This document shows positions 47,205 through 58,700 of a DNA stretch of 64,000 nt, in pieces. Made by a program: the position numbers and the translations under genes. How positions within the stretch are numbered: position 1 is the stretch's first letter; every line of letters starts with the position of its first letter. Origin of the DNA: Tetrastigma voinierianum (lineage: Eukaryota > Streptophyta > Magnoliopsida > Vitales > Vitaceae); contig JAEQBH010005432.1 in NCBI GenBank assembly GCA_016808115.1, positions 82,735 through 146,734 on the forward strand. The letters are read 5' to 3'. The notes beneath the pieces were generated by a model. The model had not been told where the DNA came from and made no database searches. It saw nothing but the letters and a program-made list of their open reading frames with translations.

Positions 47205-49372
47205 CCTCCCACCCCTAAAAAGAAAAATAAGAGCATTAGTGTACCTGGAATTATCAAAAGGCAACACGACATCACCTGCCCTTCCATCGGAGTTCCTCCC
47301 CGACCGCTGCCTTTTATGGGCGAGAGTTCTCTCTCCGAACATCCTTTAAAGTTGAAAATTCTCCATTGGGCCCTTGGGCCTACTAATGCAAACAGGCTGA
47401 ACTAAAGGGCTCTCCAAAGGGGGCCCTTCTATTGCATTCAAGCTGAATTAAAGGGTTGTTCATATGGACCCTTCTACTGCATTCGGGCTAATCTAATGGG
47501 CTCTCCAAAGGGGTCATGCTATTGCATTCAGGCTTAATTAAAGGGCTATCCACATGGGCCCTTCTACTACACTCGACCTTATCTAATGGGCTCTCCAAAG
47601 GGGGCCCTCCAATTAACCCCTCCAACCTCGGGCCTAACAAGCCTTAGCCCATTCACTATAAACTCCTTATTAGCCCAATCCTCAGCTTGCAAAGGCTGAA
47701 ATCTATTCTCATTTCTCCCCCACCTTCTCCTTCCCCTTAAGCCCTTTGAAAGCTTGCACCTTTATCTCTTTTTCCAATAACATTGATTGCTACAGGTTCA
47801 ACTGGGACAGCTAGTCTTTATAGCATGCGTCTTCGAAGCTACCTCTCTCACTCTCCCAATCAATCGTGGTCTAACTTTTCCATCCTCGCCAGTCACCAGT
47901 CACCGTCCACCACCATGTCATCCCCCCAGGTTTTCTAGCTTCATGTACCACTACCAAGTACCGACACACTGTAGTCGGACCTTCCCACCGAAGCTGAAGC
48001 TCGATCGTAGCAACACGACCCTACTAGCACTTGTAGAAAGCTCAACAAGGCTCTAACTCCAATCTTAACAAACAAACGTGCTCCATTCCATGGAGGGAAG
48101 AACGACACAAAGTGAAACTATCGTCCCTAATAAAAAACCACACCGATTTTCCTCAGAATATCTCTTCTCCAAAGATGCAAAGGCAATCAATCCTACCATC
48201 CAACCCAACAGTCCTTTGTCACACTACCAGCCTTCATGCATCCCGCCTCCGGTCCCCATTTTTCTAAAGCAAACAGTCTCCCCTTAAAACGATGACGTCT
48301 TCTTTGCAACACTCTCTCTGCTTCTTTTCTATCTTGAAAATCCAAAAGAAATCCATCACTGACTCTGAACGAACAACTGCGACACTCTCAATGCCCCCTT
48401 CAATCCCCATTCACAAAAGCCCCATCTTCTAAAACTGCCCCAATTGACAAAAGATTTGTCGCGGCAGAAGACTATTTCTTGACAGGATTTCCAAGGGTGA
48501 TGTTGCGATAGAGAGTTCCTGTCGCAACCCACAGACCAGCAGGCAACAAAGGGCTGGACATGCGCACAACAGAGCCGACTAAGCAACTACACGCGCGCAA
48601 CTGCGTGCACGAGACTTGTCCAGTAGCCAATAGTGTACTGTGTTGTACATTGTTTGAGACACTGTTTATGGGCAATGTGAAAAAAAAATGACACTCGGGA
48701 TTTAGGCCATCACAAGATTCCTCCCCACCTGACCACCTTCCTACCAATAAATAAGCTTCCAGGGGCTCCAAAGAATCCGTCTCACTATCTCTAAGTTGAA
48801 GCCATATTGCATCCCTCGCTCTTCCAAAATGCTCTTTTGCAGCATCAACATAGGATGGTTTTTTCTCTCTTTGCACAAGGGCCATTTTGGAGTTTCCACT
48901 CCGAGAAATCACATAACACCCTACTCCCAAGGATCTTAGTTTGTTTGCCAAAGTTTCCCATCCTCCCCAAAGACCCCTTCCCTAGGGAAAGACCGAGCTG
49001 AACCTCCTAGCCTCCTGATTCAGAACCAAACACGGTAAGAAACAACCTACCTCATTAGAACGTTGTTCCAACCTGTATTTCCTTCCTTCCTCCTCCCAAC
49101 TTCTTACCAGTCTTCCAAAGAGTTCTCGCTTGCACCCATACCTCCACACCTTAAAGCAAGCTCTCCAACCCCTGCTGACCGAAACGGATCCATGAAGAGC
49201 TCAACATCACTATCCCAATTTTAATAGAACTCAACAACCCCACTGCAACCAGCTCCTTGCCACCTCTCATCCATGGTAGCTTGATTTACATAACAACCAT
49301 CATCCCAAGCATCCTTGGCATATCCTTGGTAATTCCAATCTTTAGCATCAAGTTAAAGTTAAAAGCAGGAAA
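47205..49372 (-). pseudogene. LINE ORF1 region, broken
   Basis: The minus frame 48951-48700 contains KLRSLGVGCYVISRSGNSKMA, and EAYLLVGRW follows, resembling the DUF4283-type N-terminal RNA-binding domain of plant LINE ORF1. Another frame near 47342-47230 reads GRAGDVVLPFDNSRYTNALI. Between them lie the 45-bp array and a stretch (48440-48620) with GTCGCGA-type words and many stops. ORF1 proteins coat the LINE RNA; this copy is dead. Confidence 0.65.
47362..47623 (-). repeat. 45-bp (15-codon) array with 90-bp dimer pattern in LINE ORF1
   Basis: Units begin GGGCTCTCC or GGGTTGTTC/GGGCTATCC at 47407, 47453, 47498, 47543 and 47588, with a diverged unit before at 47362. Lengths are 46, 45, 45 and 45 bp. 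Two unit types alternate (CTCTCCAAAG ending in AATTAAA, versus CATATGG or CACATGG ending in ATCTAAT), so the true repeat is a 90-bp dimer. Multiples of three suggest that the array expanded while it was translated. Confidence 0.9.
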
Positions 49373-49387
49373 TTAAGCCTGAGTTAA

Positions 49388-50688
49388 TTTTATTGTTAAT
49401 ATACAAAAAAAAAAAAAAAGCGATTGTCCTATACCGTTTCTACTTGTATCTTGTAAATCCTGAATTCAAACTTATTTGGATGATGAAAGAAGGAAGAACT
49501 TTCCTGCTTTTAAATTACTATGGCTGCTTAGTTTGGAACGGAAAGTATTGCGAAAGAAAAAAATACTAAAGGAAAATGATTGTGTCGTGTTTAGTTTCAC
49601 TGCGACAAATATAAAATCAAATCAAATATCATTAAAATTCCTCAATTTTTCATATTTTAAAATTTCTTAATCCTTATATAATAATAAATAAATAAATAAA
49701 ATAAGTTTAAATAAATATATATAATTAGTTTATTAAGTTTTGTCCAAATTTTCTTTTATTTCATTTTTTTTGTCTATTTTCTTTTTTTAATACTCTCTAA
49801 GTTCCAAATGGAGCTCTTCCTAAGAAAAATATCAAGAAAATTATTCTTTATATTATCATTTAACTATAAAAAAAAAAAAATTAAATATAATTAAATGAGT
49901 CTGATATCTATGTATTTTAAAGTTATGTAATTTCTAAATATAAAAATAAAAATAAATGCAGTAAATTTGAAATGACAAATAAAAATAATTCATTGATTTT
50001 AAATTAATTTTTTATTTTCTTTCTTTAGTTTTTTCCTTCAAACCTTTTTAAATCAAGAATGATTAATTTTATTACTTTCAGTTCTTTTTTGAAATTTTTA
50101 TTTGTCGTCATCTTCAGATTAGGGTTCAAGAGAAGGTTTGAAACTTTGATGGCATATTGATTTTTCTTTTAATAAATAATTAAATAATTTAGAAATATAT
50201 GAATTCAAGCAATCTAATTAAAATTATATTGTATTTTGTTGTGCATTAATCGACTCAGTCAACTTGTTTTGCAGTTGCTGCTTTTGGTGCCAAGTTGATG
50301 GTCCATCTTCAAGCCAAATATAGTTGACCCATCAAGTTAACTTTCAAATAATTAAAGTTAAGTATTATTCAAAAGGCTCAAAATATAACTTATAAGTCTC
50401 ATTAGTTATAATCAAGAATTGGAAATTATTTTCTAATACCTTGGTATAGTAATAATGTATGAAGGGATTCATTGTCCCTTATTTATAGACTAACCTATTA
50501 GGGAAATAATCCAATAGGGTCTTTATTATTCTATATCCTTCATCATGTCATACACTAACCCTAGTGCTCTATTTATGAAGAATATTCTCTTCTTTTATAA
50601 TCATGATATTCTATTACTTATGCTCACTTCGACTAATCCTAATTTAATCTTTGCAGTTTAATACAGAAACCTCCAAATGCATTGTAGA

Positions 50689-50692
<4 letters not shown>
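49388..50692. other. AT-rich host DNA, no confident gene
   Basis: Contains an A15 run at 49406, long AT-rich stretches, and at 50273-50325 a possible exon: TTTTGCAG followed by an open plus frame (AAFGAKLMVHLQAKYS) and then TAG. I do not recognise a family. The TATTTATAGAC block at 50478 could be a core promoter but nothing supports it. Confidence 0.4.

Positions 50693-50768
<76 letters not shown>
50693..50768 (+). repeat. (TA)n microsatellite
   Basis: About 38 perfect TA units directly abutting the eroded start of the next LTR-A. Confidence 0.97.
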
Positions 50769-50774
<6 letters not shown>

Positions 50775-52560
50775 TTAAAATTCGAATTTCAAAAATGTAA
50801 AATGGTAATTTCGTCAAAACTAAATTTTCTGTATCTCACGACTTTAAACGGATCTCACCGGCTGAATTGTCTCGCGAAATACCACGTCGACTTCGCCGAA
50901 TTCCGGTGATACCGAATTTCACGTTGGAGACCGGTGGTCGCCGCCATAGTGAAAAAACAAATGGCGAGACATGTGATGTAACATAAAATCACCTACTACA
51001 TGTACTCATGCGATACATATTGTACGATTAGTGAAATGATTTAGAATGAATGGCTTAAATTAAGCCATGCGTCAAAAGTCACTAAAGGACAATGACTCGA
51101 ATTATTAAAATATTAAATTAAGATAAGACAAAAATGGAGACATTGTTTCAAACAAAAGAGAATCGGCAGTGAGTGGGACTAGATTCTGTATATATATATA
51201 GAGCTACTCTCCTCTTAGATTTCCCGCCATTCTGACCGTCTGCCTCGTCTTTAATTCTGCATAAAGTTATTTTACTAGCCGAGCAAACGCTGCATTGACC
51301 GATCTTGTGGAGTTCGACAACCCAAGAGAAGTATGATCTTTCCTACTTGATTTATTCTTTGGCTATGGATCATTTTATGGATGGGGATTTTTTGAGACCT
51401 AGAAGGCCGTGTTATCGGTCTCAAAAGCTTTGAACCGAGTAAAGAAATCCCTAATTGTGTGGTCGGAATGCTACAACTCAAGGGTTTCACTGCTCACGTG
51501 ATTTTGCATTGTCAGAGTCGATTCAAACGAATTGCTTGTAATTATTAATTACCATGCGAGCTAATTTTCTTGGTGTTATTGATGTGAATTGTGTATAACT
51601 TGAATTGTGTGTGAATTACACTATGTTAGTATATACATGTTTTATATATTAGCATGAGTTGTTGGAATCGACATAATGCATTCCATATGCACCTTATTAA
51701 CTTCTAATATTGGGTGAGTTTGGTTGCACGTATACGAAAGAAAATAAAAGTTAAAATGTTTAGAAAGAAATTTGACGAAAGATTTTCCGAGAATTGTGTT
51801 AGAGATTGTCCAACAATTCACGTTTAGGCCCATGAATCAAGCTTCGGAGGGTTATTCAACATATTCGCCTCGGAGGGTTGTCTAATAAATTTTACCGAAA
51901 CTTGGTAGCAAGTTTTCGAGAACAAAAACTTTTGTTTTGAAAACTATATTTTTACTCCAAGACGGCTTGCAGACGTAAGTATGGAAACAAAGTATGACCG
52001 GCACATGCGACGCACGCAGACATTCAAGAGGATCATTTATTTACTCGAGCGATTGCTTGACATGACATGTGCACTTAAGAGGAGTAACCTAATGAGGAAA
52101 TTATCATTACTAGGTTTTGCCTACCCTATCGATGATCATTATTTCAAATGTGGAGCGTGACAGGAAGACAAATGCCACTAGAGGTCGTTGCTTAGAAGAA
52201 AGCCCTATGGCGCTTTAGATTCGCTTTGTGTAAATACGATTAAACTTAAATTTTGATATATGTTTTGCTAAGAGTATTGTAATAACTCTTGAACTATTGG
52301 TATATAAATATGTATTTGAAGGAATATTGATGCATTGTGCCCACGCGGGCCATTTTTACTCATTTTATTTTGTATATGGACCCGTGTAGTCTTTTGTAAA
52401 ATATTGGAACAGTTGTCGCGTGATCGGCACAGTTGTACCTCGTAGAGCTCCCGTACAAAGGAGACTCTGCCTGATTTTCGTGAGTAGTGTCGGTTACCTG
52501 GACATCCACGAGTATTCGCAGTTGACTGTTGTCAACGGACCCCGAAGCCTCGGGGCTACA
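50767..52560 (+). mobile_element. LTR-A (probably solo), start eroded into the TA repeat
   Basis: Begins TATAAACTTTAAAATTCG where sister copies have TGTAAGACCCGAGAAAATTC, and ends CCTCGGGGCTACA. All LTR-A landmarks follow in order (ACCACGTCGACTTCGCCG, a CTACTACATGTACTCATG block, CGGAGGGTTGTC, ATGTGCACTTAAG, GTACAAAGGAGACTCTG). No primer site or internal domain follows and no clear duplication was found, because the left flank is a microsatellite. Confidence 0.82.
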
Positions 52561-52577
52561 ACATATGTGTTTGTGTG

Positions 52578-52764
52578 TGTTGAGAATCATAGAATATTCT
52601 CTAAATATTTTTTGGTTTATCTCTTACTTTTTGTGTACATTATCCTCTTTCCTTTTACACTTTATTTTGTTTCCTTTTATCCATTCTTTTGTGTACATAT
52701 AGGTGTCTCTATAGTGTGTAATTCATCCATTCAATAAGAAAAATATTCTAATTCTATCCTTTCA
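52578..52764 (+). mobile_element. copia 1 5' LTR
   Basis: Matches the 3' copy at 56324-56502, with small indels. It includes the shared polyadenylation-type stretch ATTCAATAAGAA near its end. Confidence 0.9.
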
Positions 52765-52789
52765 CTATGAGCCACGAAGCGTTCGGTGC

Positions 52790-53530
52790 TAGGTTTCATG
52801 CTGGCTTTCAATTTCGACAACCCATCTAAAGAGGGCTAGATCTTTTCCCAACCACTCCACCTTCATCGTAAAAGCATCGAAACCCTTCCCGCCGTTAGGA
52901 ACACCTCGCCGCTACCGAAAATTTTTTGACGAACTTGTCTAACGACTATCTCAATTTCAATCTACAACCACACCATCAGGATCACCGAGATCTGATCCAT
53001 CCTCCAATCGATGTCAAAAGGTTAGCAACACACCGCCACGCTCGTCATTTCTCTCCGGTGGCATCTCCTAAGCACCAACACCTTGAGGGCACGTGGACCC
53101 ACTTCTGGCAACGACGCTCCACTTGTAGCTCTGTCGGCCGTCAATCTATCTCCCTATCACCTTGCTTCTCCACTTTGGTGCCGAAAAATGCCAATACCTG
53201 CTCCCATTTTTCTTTAATGATCGTCTTGTGGCTTTTCATACTCTAAATCTTTCTCTTTGTGTTTTCCAACACTCTACAACACATTCAAGCCCTTGGGAGT
53301 TGTTCGTTCCTTCTGGAAGTATTGATTTTGTTGATTCAATTAATTTTCTGTCGATTCTCGTCTCTATGGCTGCCAAAGGGAGCTCATCCGCACTTCCAGG
53401 AGTTATTCTTACACCCAACGAGTATAAGGAGTACCTCCACCTCACTCAGGCAGCAAAATATGCATCCATTTTGTCTATCAGCTTCAAAACCAGAATGTCT
53501 CGCTTGCCTTCACATTCATCTAGACCTTAG
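52790..53530 (+). pseudogene. copia 1 gag remnant
   Basis: Broken frames. The clearest part, 53366-53525, reads MAAKGSSSALPGVILTPNEY and then a short tail (YLHLTQAAKYASILSI). It is followed at once by protease, so most of the gag core and the CCHC knuckle are missing or unreadable. Low similarity makes finer assignment unsafe. Confidence 0.5.
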
Positions 53531-54440
53531 ATTCTTGATTCCGAAGCATCTGATCATCTTTCCAAAAATAAGGACATTTTTTCTTCTCTTACATTTACTT
53601 CTCCTTTTTACCCATGGTTACTTTAGCTAATGGATCTCAAACTACAGCTAAAGGAACCTGGCCAAGTACGCCCTCTTCCTTCCTTACCCCTTACTTATGT
53701 CCTTTTTATTCATGATTCTCCTTTTAATTAGATTTCCATCAGTAAGTTGACTCGTGACCTTAATTATTTGATTTCCTTTTCTGATAACTCTGTCACATTG
53801 TAGGATCGAAGTACGGGGAGGATGATTGGATTAGGACGTGAGTGTCAAGGCCTCTTTCATCTCAAGTCACCTTCATCCTTCACTGCTTATACTTCCATGG
53901 ATATACTCCTCTCCTTATTCATGGATGTCTTGGTCATTCGAACATTTCTAAGTTTCGGAAAATTGTTCCTCATTTTCTAGTTTGTCCTCAATCGAAGCGA
54001 AAGTCATGTCAATTTGAGAAACATAATACTCATATCTCATTCCGAAGTGCCTAGGATTAACAAACAATGTCTCCTCTTCAAGTCATTCCACACCGATGTT
54101 TAAAGTCCTTCCCCGACTGAGTCTACCTTAGGGTTCCAATACTTTATCACTTTTATAAATGATTATTCTTGTTGTACTTGGCTATTTTTAATGAAAACTG
54201 GAGCTAAGTTATTCTCTATTTTTCATAAGTTTCATGTTGAAGTTCAAACTCAACTTAATACTTCAATTTGTATCCTACGAAGTGATAATGCCAAGGAATA
54301 TCTTTATGGACCATTCTCCTCCTTTATATCCTCACATGGAATTCTTCATCAGATGAGGTTATCAATGAGTCCTCTTGTGCTTACACTCCTCAATGGAATG
54401 GAGTGGCTAAGCGCATAAAGTGTCTTCTTAATTATTCTCG
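53531..54440 (+). pseudogene. copia 1 protease and integrase, broken
   Basis: The protease block ILDSEASDHLSKNKDIFSSL (canonical DSGA reads DSEA) is at about 53531-53600. The copia pre-integrase words SISKLTRDLNYLISF and RSTGRMIGLGRECQGLFHL follow at 53730-53870. The integrase core has TFRFQY-like GFQYFITFINDYSCCTWLF (second-Asp region; canonical FIDDYS reads FINDYS) and ILRSDNAKEYL, where SDNA replaces SDNG. The usual QQNGVAER block is shifted out of frame near 54390. Several frameshifts are evident. Confidence 0.85.
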
Positions 54441-54849
54441 GCTTCAATGAGGTTATCATTGCTACTCTCTCCTGATGCACATCGATACTTTGTCTCTGTC
54501 GGTGTCATATTTTTTGAGAACTCTTCTATGTTCCCTATCACCCACCCTCCCAGTTCTGATGTTATATCTCTACCTCTTCTTTATCCCATCCTGGATACCT
54601 CACATGTACCTTCGACTACTCCACCTCAATCATTTCAGGTTTAAATGCATCGCCCACCTACTGACATTAGGCCTCCCGCTGACTCATCTCCTATGGCGCT
54701 CTCCTCCACGACGTTGGTCTTACCGTCTCCTGTTGATCTTCCCATTGTCATTCGGTACTCATTCCTCTCGTAACCCCTATCCTATTTATAATTTCCCGAC
54801 TTATCACCACTTGTCTTCACCATATTCTGCCTTTTTTCCACCTTGTCTT

Positions 54850-55230
54850 TTGTTTCTATTCCACAAATTGTGCATTAGGCTCTATCCCATCCAAGCCAGA
54901 AACAGGATATGGTTGATGAAATGGCTGCTCTACATTCTAGTGGCACTTGGGACCTGGTTACCTTACCTGCTGGATGTCGTTGAGTGTATACAGTGAAGAT
55001 TGGTCCCGTTGGTCGGGTAGATCGTCTTGAGGCTCGATTAGTTGCAAATGGGTACACTCATTCTATAGTTCCGACTACTATGATACCTTTTCCCCTCTCA
55101 TCAAGACTGTTCTATCTGCCTTCTCTCCTATCTATGGCTACTACACCGTCTTGTATCACTTGGACATAAAGACTTATATGATAAGATTTGCAACGATATG
55201 TCATCAGGTTTATTGCTGAGAGACTTGATG
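54850..55230 (+). pseudogene. copia 1 reverse transcriptase N-terminal remnant
   Basis: In alternating frames at 54905-55175: alternate-frame EMAALHSSGTWDLVTLPAGC, then VYTVKIGPVGRVDRLEARLV, then ANGYTHS, the standard start of the copia RVT_2 domain. The catalytic YVDD cannot be read; 55230-56250 contains only scattered RNase H-like words (for example KQPRFGSDFDKRF is unreliable). Confidence 0.85.
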
Positions 55231-56323
55231 AAACCCTCAATATATGGCAATAAGGCCTTAGTTTGGTTTGACTAGTTTATTGCATGGTATAAAAGTTTGT
55301 ATGACCTCAGAGTATATATCACTGATTTTCATCATCATACAAGCTTAGGCAAAGCAGCATTTATTCAATTGTCAGCTGATGACATCATATCATGCATAAT
55401 TTATCAAGATGGTATTAAGAGGGTCAAACAACATCCTTCATCCACTTCGTGACTATGAACTTAAGGAAACTCAAGTATTTTCTAAATGATCAGAGATAAA
55501 TTTCAATCTAAACTACGCTACATGAACTGCAGAAGATACCTTGGAAATGTTATAAGAGACAAGTATGCTAGATTGCAAACTTGTAAACACTCATATGGAT
55601 CCGCATGACAAGCTTGTACCAAGACAGGGGGACCTTCTACATGATCCAAGGAGATATCGACGACTTGTGGGAAAACTGAACTATCTCACCATCACTCGAT
55701 CAGACATTTCCTTTCTGGTAAGTGTGGTTAGTTAGTTCTTGCAGTCACCATGTGATAATCATATGACGCGTGACTCAGATCCTCCTACTATATTAAGGGA
55801 GCGACTAAATAGGTGTTATATGAAACAGAGGGTCTCGCCAAATTGTCAATATCATGACGCTAGACAGAGAGGTTTCACCCGTTGCAGATAAGCCCACTTC
55901 TGTGTATCGTACGAATGGCTAAACCCAATATCCTCGGAAGAAAGAAGTAAAATGTAAGACGTTGTAGCCAAATCAAGTACTGAAGCAAAATACCAAGTTA
56001 TACTGGCAACATGAACTAAATTATTAAGACATCTTCAAGCAGCCAAGATTCGGTAGCGACTTCGACAAACGGTTCTGAGCATGCGATTACCAAGTTGCTC
56101 ACATCAGATCCAAACCCAAGATTTCGCTTAAAGGACTAAACATATTGAAGTGGACTCATTACTTCATCAAAGAGTAGACGATTAGACGCATTTACTTACT
56201 GGCTTTTTGGCCAATTCGACAACCACTAACAAAACGCTATAACCAAGATTCAGCTGGTCCCGCATCAAGCATATTTCAGAATGTGTTCTTCACATTGACC
56301 TATACGCCCAAATGGAAAGCGAG

Positions 56324-56502
56324 TATTGAGAATAATAGAATATTATCTAGATTTTTTTTTTTGTTTATCTTCTACCTTTTGTGTACATTATCTTCTTTGT
56401 ACACTAATTTTGTTTCCTTTTTGTTCCATTCTTTTTGTATATATATAGGTATTCATATTTCATCCATTCAATAAGAATATATTCTTCTTTTCTATCCTTT
56501 CA
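56324..56502 (+). mobile_element. copia 1 3' LTR
   Basis: About 179 bp, starting TATTGAGAATAATAGAATATT after a purine-leaning AATGGAAAGCGAG, and ending CTATCCTTTCA. Confidence 0.88.
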
Positions 56503-56729
56503 CAATATTGAATCCAAATGGTTTAACCATCCCCATGGAAGTAAGATAGTGAACAAGTAATTGTTTCAAACAGGGTTTATTTTAATAAGCATGATAGCTA
56601 TATCATTATTATGTTTCTTAGTGCAACATTTATCAAGTGCTGACAGATGGTTGTTTCAAAGCGATGAAGAGAGGGAGTAGAGCAATGGAGAAACCAATGG
56701 TCAGAGGCAGCAAAAGAGTGCTGTACATT

Positions 56730-58196
56730 CTATTTCACCTTCAAGATGTCATAAAATTGTGCAGGCTTTTCTCAGGTCACTAGCAGAGTTCTTGAAAAGG
56801 CAAAAACCCCAGCGGCTTTATGCTGTTACTGCAGCACTAGATTATTGTGTAATTAAAAATTGTAAGACATTGCATTATTCATAAGTACATGCTTTTTCTC
56901 ATTTGCAAACTGTTCCTTTGTACTTTTTTTTATTTTATGAAGTGAAGAGGAAAGTGAATCAATACCTCCACTGCAGAAGCTAATCGCAAAATAGAAGCTT
57001 CACCCCATGGCCGGCCTATTAGTTGTAAACCTATTGGAAGTCCTTGTTTATCGTAACCAACCTGAATATTGAAGAAATGTTAAGCAAAGAAACAAAGAAA
57101 AGATGATAAAGTAATCATCAGAATAATTGAGGTAAACGTCCTGATTGACTTTAATCCTAAATCAGAAATAAACAAAGAGGAACAGCAGAGCTAATGGAAG
57201 AAATGAGATGAAAGATGGAGGTTAAGCCGAGACAACAGAATACACAAGGCAAGTATCATTGTGATTCACCAGTGCCATGCAGAGACATAGTTCCATGATA
57301 CAAGCATCACTAGTGAGCTAGAAAAGTGAATTTCAAAATTGTACATGAAATGAATAATAGTAAATGAAAGGGAAACAAAGAATATGCAGTCGAAAAGGAC
57401 CAGCTTTTACTGGATTTTTCTAGCAACAGAATTTTATGTGGTCTGGTAAGCATAATTAAAAGGCACTTGCTGCAAGGACATTATGACAGATTAGGAAACA
57501 GGGCCTTTATAAATCCAGTTCAACACTGCAGATATATAATTTAAAGGAAAGGCTCAAGAATTCCTCTTTTCTTTTTTTTTTTCAGCTCAAATTTTCCAGT
57601 CAAAGAGAAGGTTTCCAGGACTTTTAAGGGTAGTCCTCTTTATTGAGCAGTGAGACAAGATCTTCTTGAGGTCCTTCTGGATTTAAGTGACCAAGAATTG
57701 CATGCTTTCCTTCCAGCCAAATTCCTGTGGATTGAAGAGCAGCAGCCTATTTTCTGTAGTTGCATGTGCTTGCCTTGTTAGAGCCATTCAGGCCTAGCAT
57801 ATTTGCCTTTTTGTTACCATCCAAACAATATCCTAACCTTTCCATTACCCTTTCTTAGAATTTATAGCATTTATTCTTCATGTCAAAGTAAAACAATCAA
57901 GAAGATTAGCAATTTTCATTTTTGAATTTCTTCTCTTCAATTCTATGAACCATTTTTGCCAAATGCAAAAGAGAAGATCAGGAGCAGTCAGTCTTGGCCA
58001 CATTTCCATTTTACAACATCATGATAGGATTTCTTTAGCTTATATTCATATGGCATTGACAGTATATGAAGAATCATTATACAGAATATGTCCATGTAAC
58101 AGTAGCCTGGCAGAAAAGATTTGTAAGGCTTACAGGGACAGAAATGGCAGGAGTCCAAGAAGGTTTGTTGTTGCAAACAAAACCGCATGAGGTAAC
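56730..58196 (-). pseudogene. 3' exons of a fatty acid amide hydrolase-like amidase
   Basis: Amidase-signature enzymes of this type hydrolyse N-acylethanolamines at membranes in plants. On the minus strand, exon 58196-58134 (63 nt; preceded by GTTTCAG, followed by GTAAGC) ends in PAISVP. It leads, across a 1.07-kb intron, to exon 57061-56966 (96 nt; ATATTCAG before, GTATTG after) reading [20 protein letters not shown] and then [12 protein letters not shown]. The terminal exon, ending with TAG at 56730, gives KPAQFYDILKVK. These are the conserved C-terminal blocks of the family, in order. Within the 63-nt exon the conserved residues fall in three frames (YLMRF, ATTNLLGL, PAISVP), and the terminal exon also needs a shift, so it appears to be a pseudogene. 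The catalytic Lys/Ser/Ser region is not in the window. Confidence 0.78.
57062..58133 (-). other. Amidase intron with an unexplained open stretch
   Basis: Intron-like by position. At 57740-57630 on the minus strand an open frame reads LQSTGIWLEGKHAILGHLNP and then EGPQEDLVSLLNKEDYP before a stop. I do not recognise it. It could be a captured exon or chance. Confidence 0.4.
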
Positions 58197-58509
58197 CTGA
58201 AACAGACGAACACATGCAAGTATAAACAATAGGCAATAGAAGCTAGAAAAGATTATATTAACTTTTAAGAAAAAACATAGAATCCATGCCATCAATATCT
58301 GTCTAATAACACATCCAGCCATGATGCATCAAGCTAAATTTAAATCTCAATTCAAATTCTTTTGCTTCAAAAGTAGAATTAAGAACCCTGCACAAAAATA
58401 TGCCCTAGACTTGAACAATAGATAAAAACCTGTTTGCACTCAAATACTGCAGAACTATGAAAAGTATTCAATGGGAAAAACATACGCATCACAAGTATTC
58501 GCTTCAACT
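58197..58509. other. Likely intron sequence upstream of the amidase exon
   Basis: A polypyrimidine tract and CAG on the minus strand abut the exon at 58196. Nothing else is legible up to the copia insertion. Confidence 0.5.
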
Positions 58510-58687
58510 TGTTATAGCATATATTTACTTTACATATAAAGTTGTAACCTATTAGGAAAATTGTCTTATAGAGTTGTAATCTATTAGGAAAGTTAGATTG
58601 GCTTTTGTATATATACACTCATAATGAATCAATGAAAAATACAAGGAATTCATTTCTCCAATTCTTTCTTTTGTCTTTCTTTCAACA
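58510..58687 (+). mobile_element. copia 2 5' LTR
   Basis: TGTTATAGCATATATTTAC to TCTTTCTTTCAACA. The short repeated element GTTGTAA(C/T)CTATTAGGAAA occurs twice inside. Plausible TATA: TTTTGTATATATACAC near 58604. Confidence 0.88.
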
Positions 58688-58700
58688 TGGTATCAGATCC
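58688..58700 (+). promoter_or_regulatory. tRNA-Met primer binding site, copia 2
   Basis: TGGTATCAGATCC directly follows the LTR; one base differs from the plant copia consensus TGGTATCAGAGCC. Confidence 0.9.

Larger units (their letters stand above)
41731..49372 (-). mobile_element. L1-type LINE, minus strand, with nested LTRs
   Basis: Read on the minus strand: ORF1 remnants (about 49000-47210), endonuclease (about 43700-43200), the C-terminal part of RT (43104 downwards), a zinc-finger RVT-type domain (about 42250-42050) and a poly(A) tail seen as T8 at 41731. It is flanked by a 15-bp duplication with 13 matches. Nested LTR-E accounts for 2.9 kb, leaving about 4.7 kb of LINE. The RT core between 43104 and 43197 is deleted. 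Non-LTR elements of this clade move by target-primed reverse transcription. Confidence 0.88.
52578..56502 (+). mobile_element. Ty1/copia element (copia 1), complete in outline, decayed
   Basis: Short LTRs at 52578-52764 (187 bp, TGTTGAGAATCATAG...CTATCCTTTCA) and 56324-56502 (TATTGAGAATAATAG...CTATCCTTTCA). Gag, protease, integrase, RT and RNase H remnants occur in the order of copia (integrase before RT). The primer site has decayed to CTATGAGCCACGAAGCG, recognisable only by the GAGCCACGAAG tail of a tRNA-Met-type site. No matching target duplication was seen. Confidence 0.88.
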
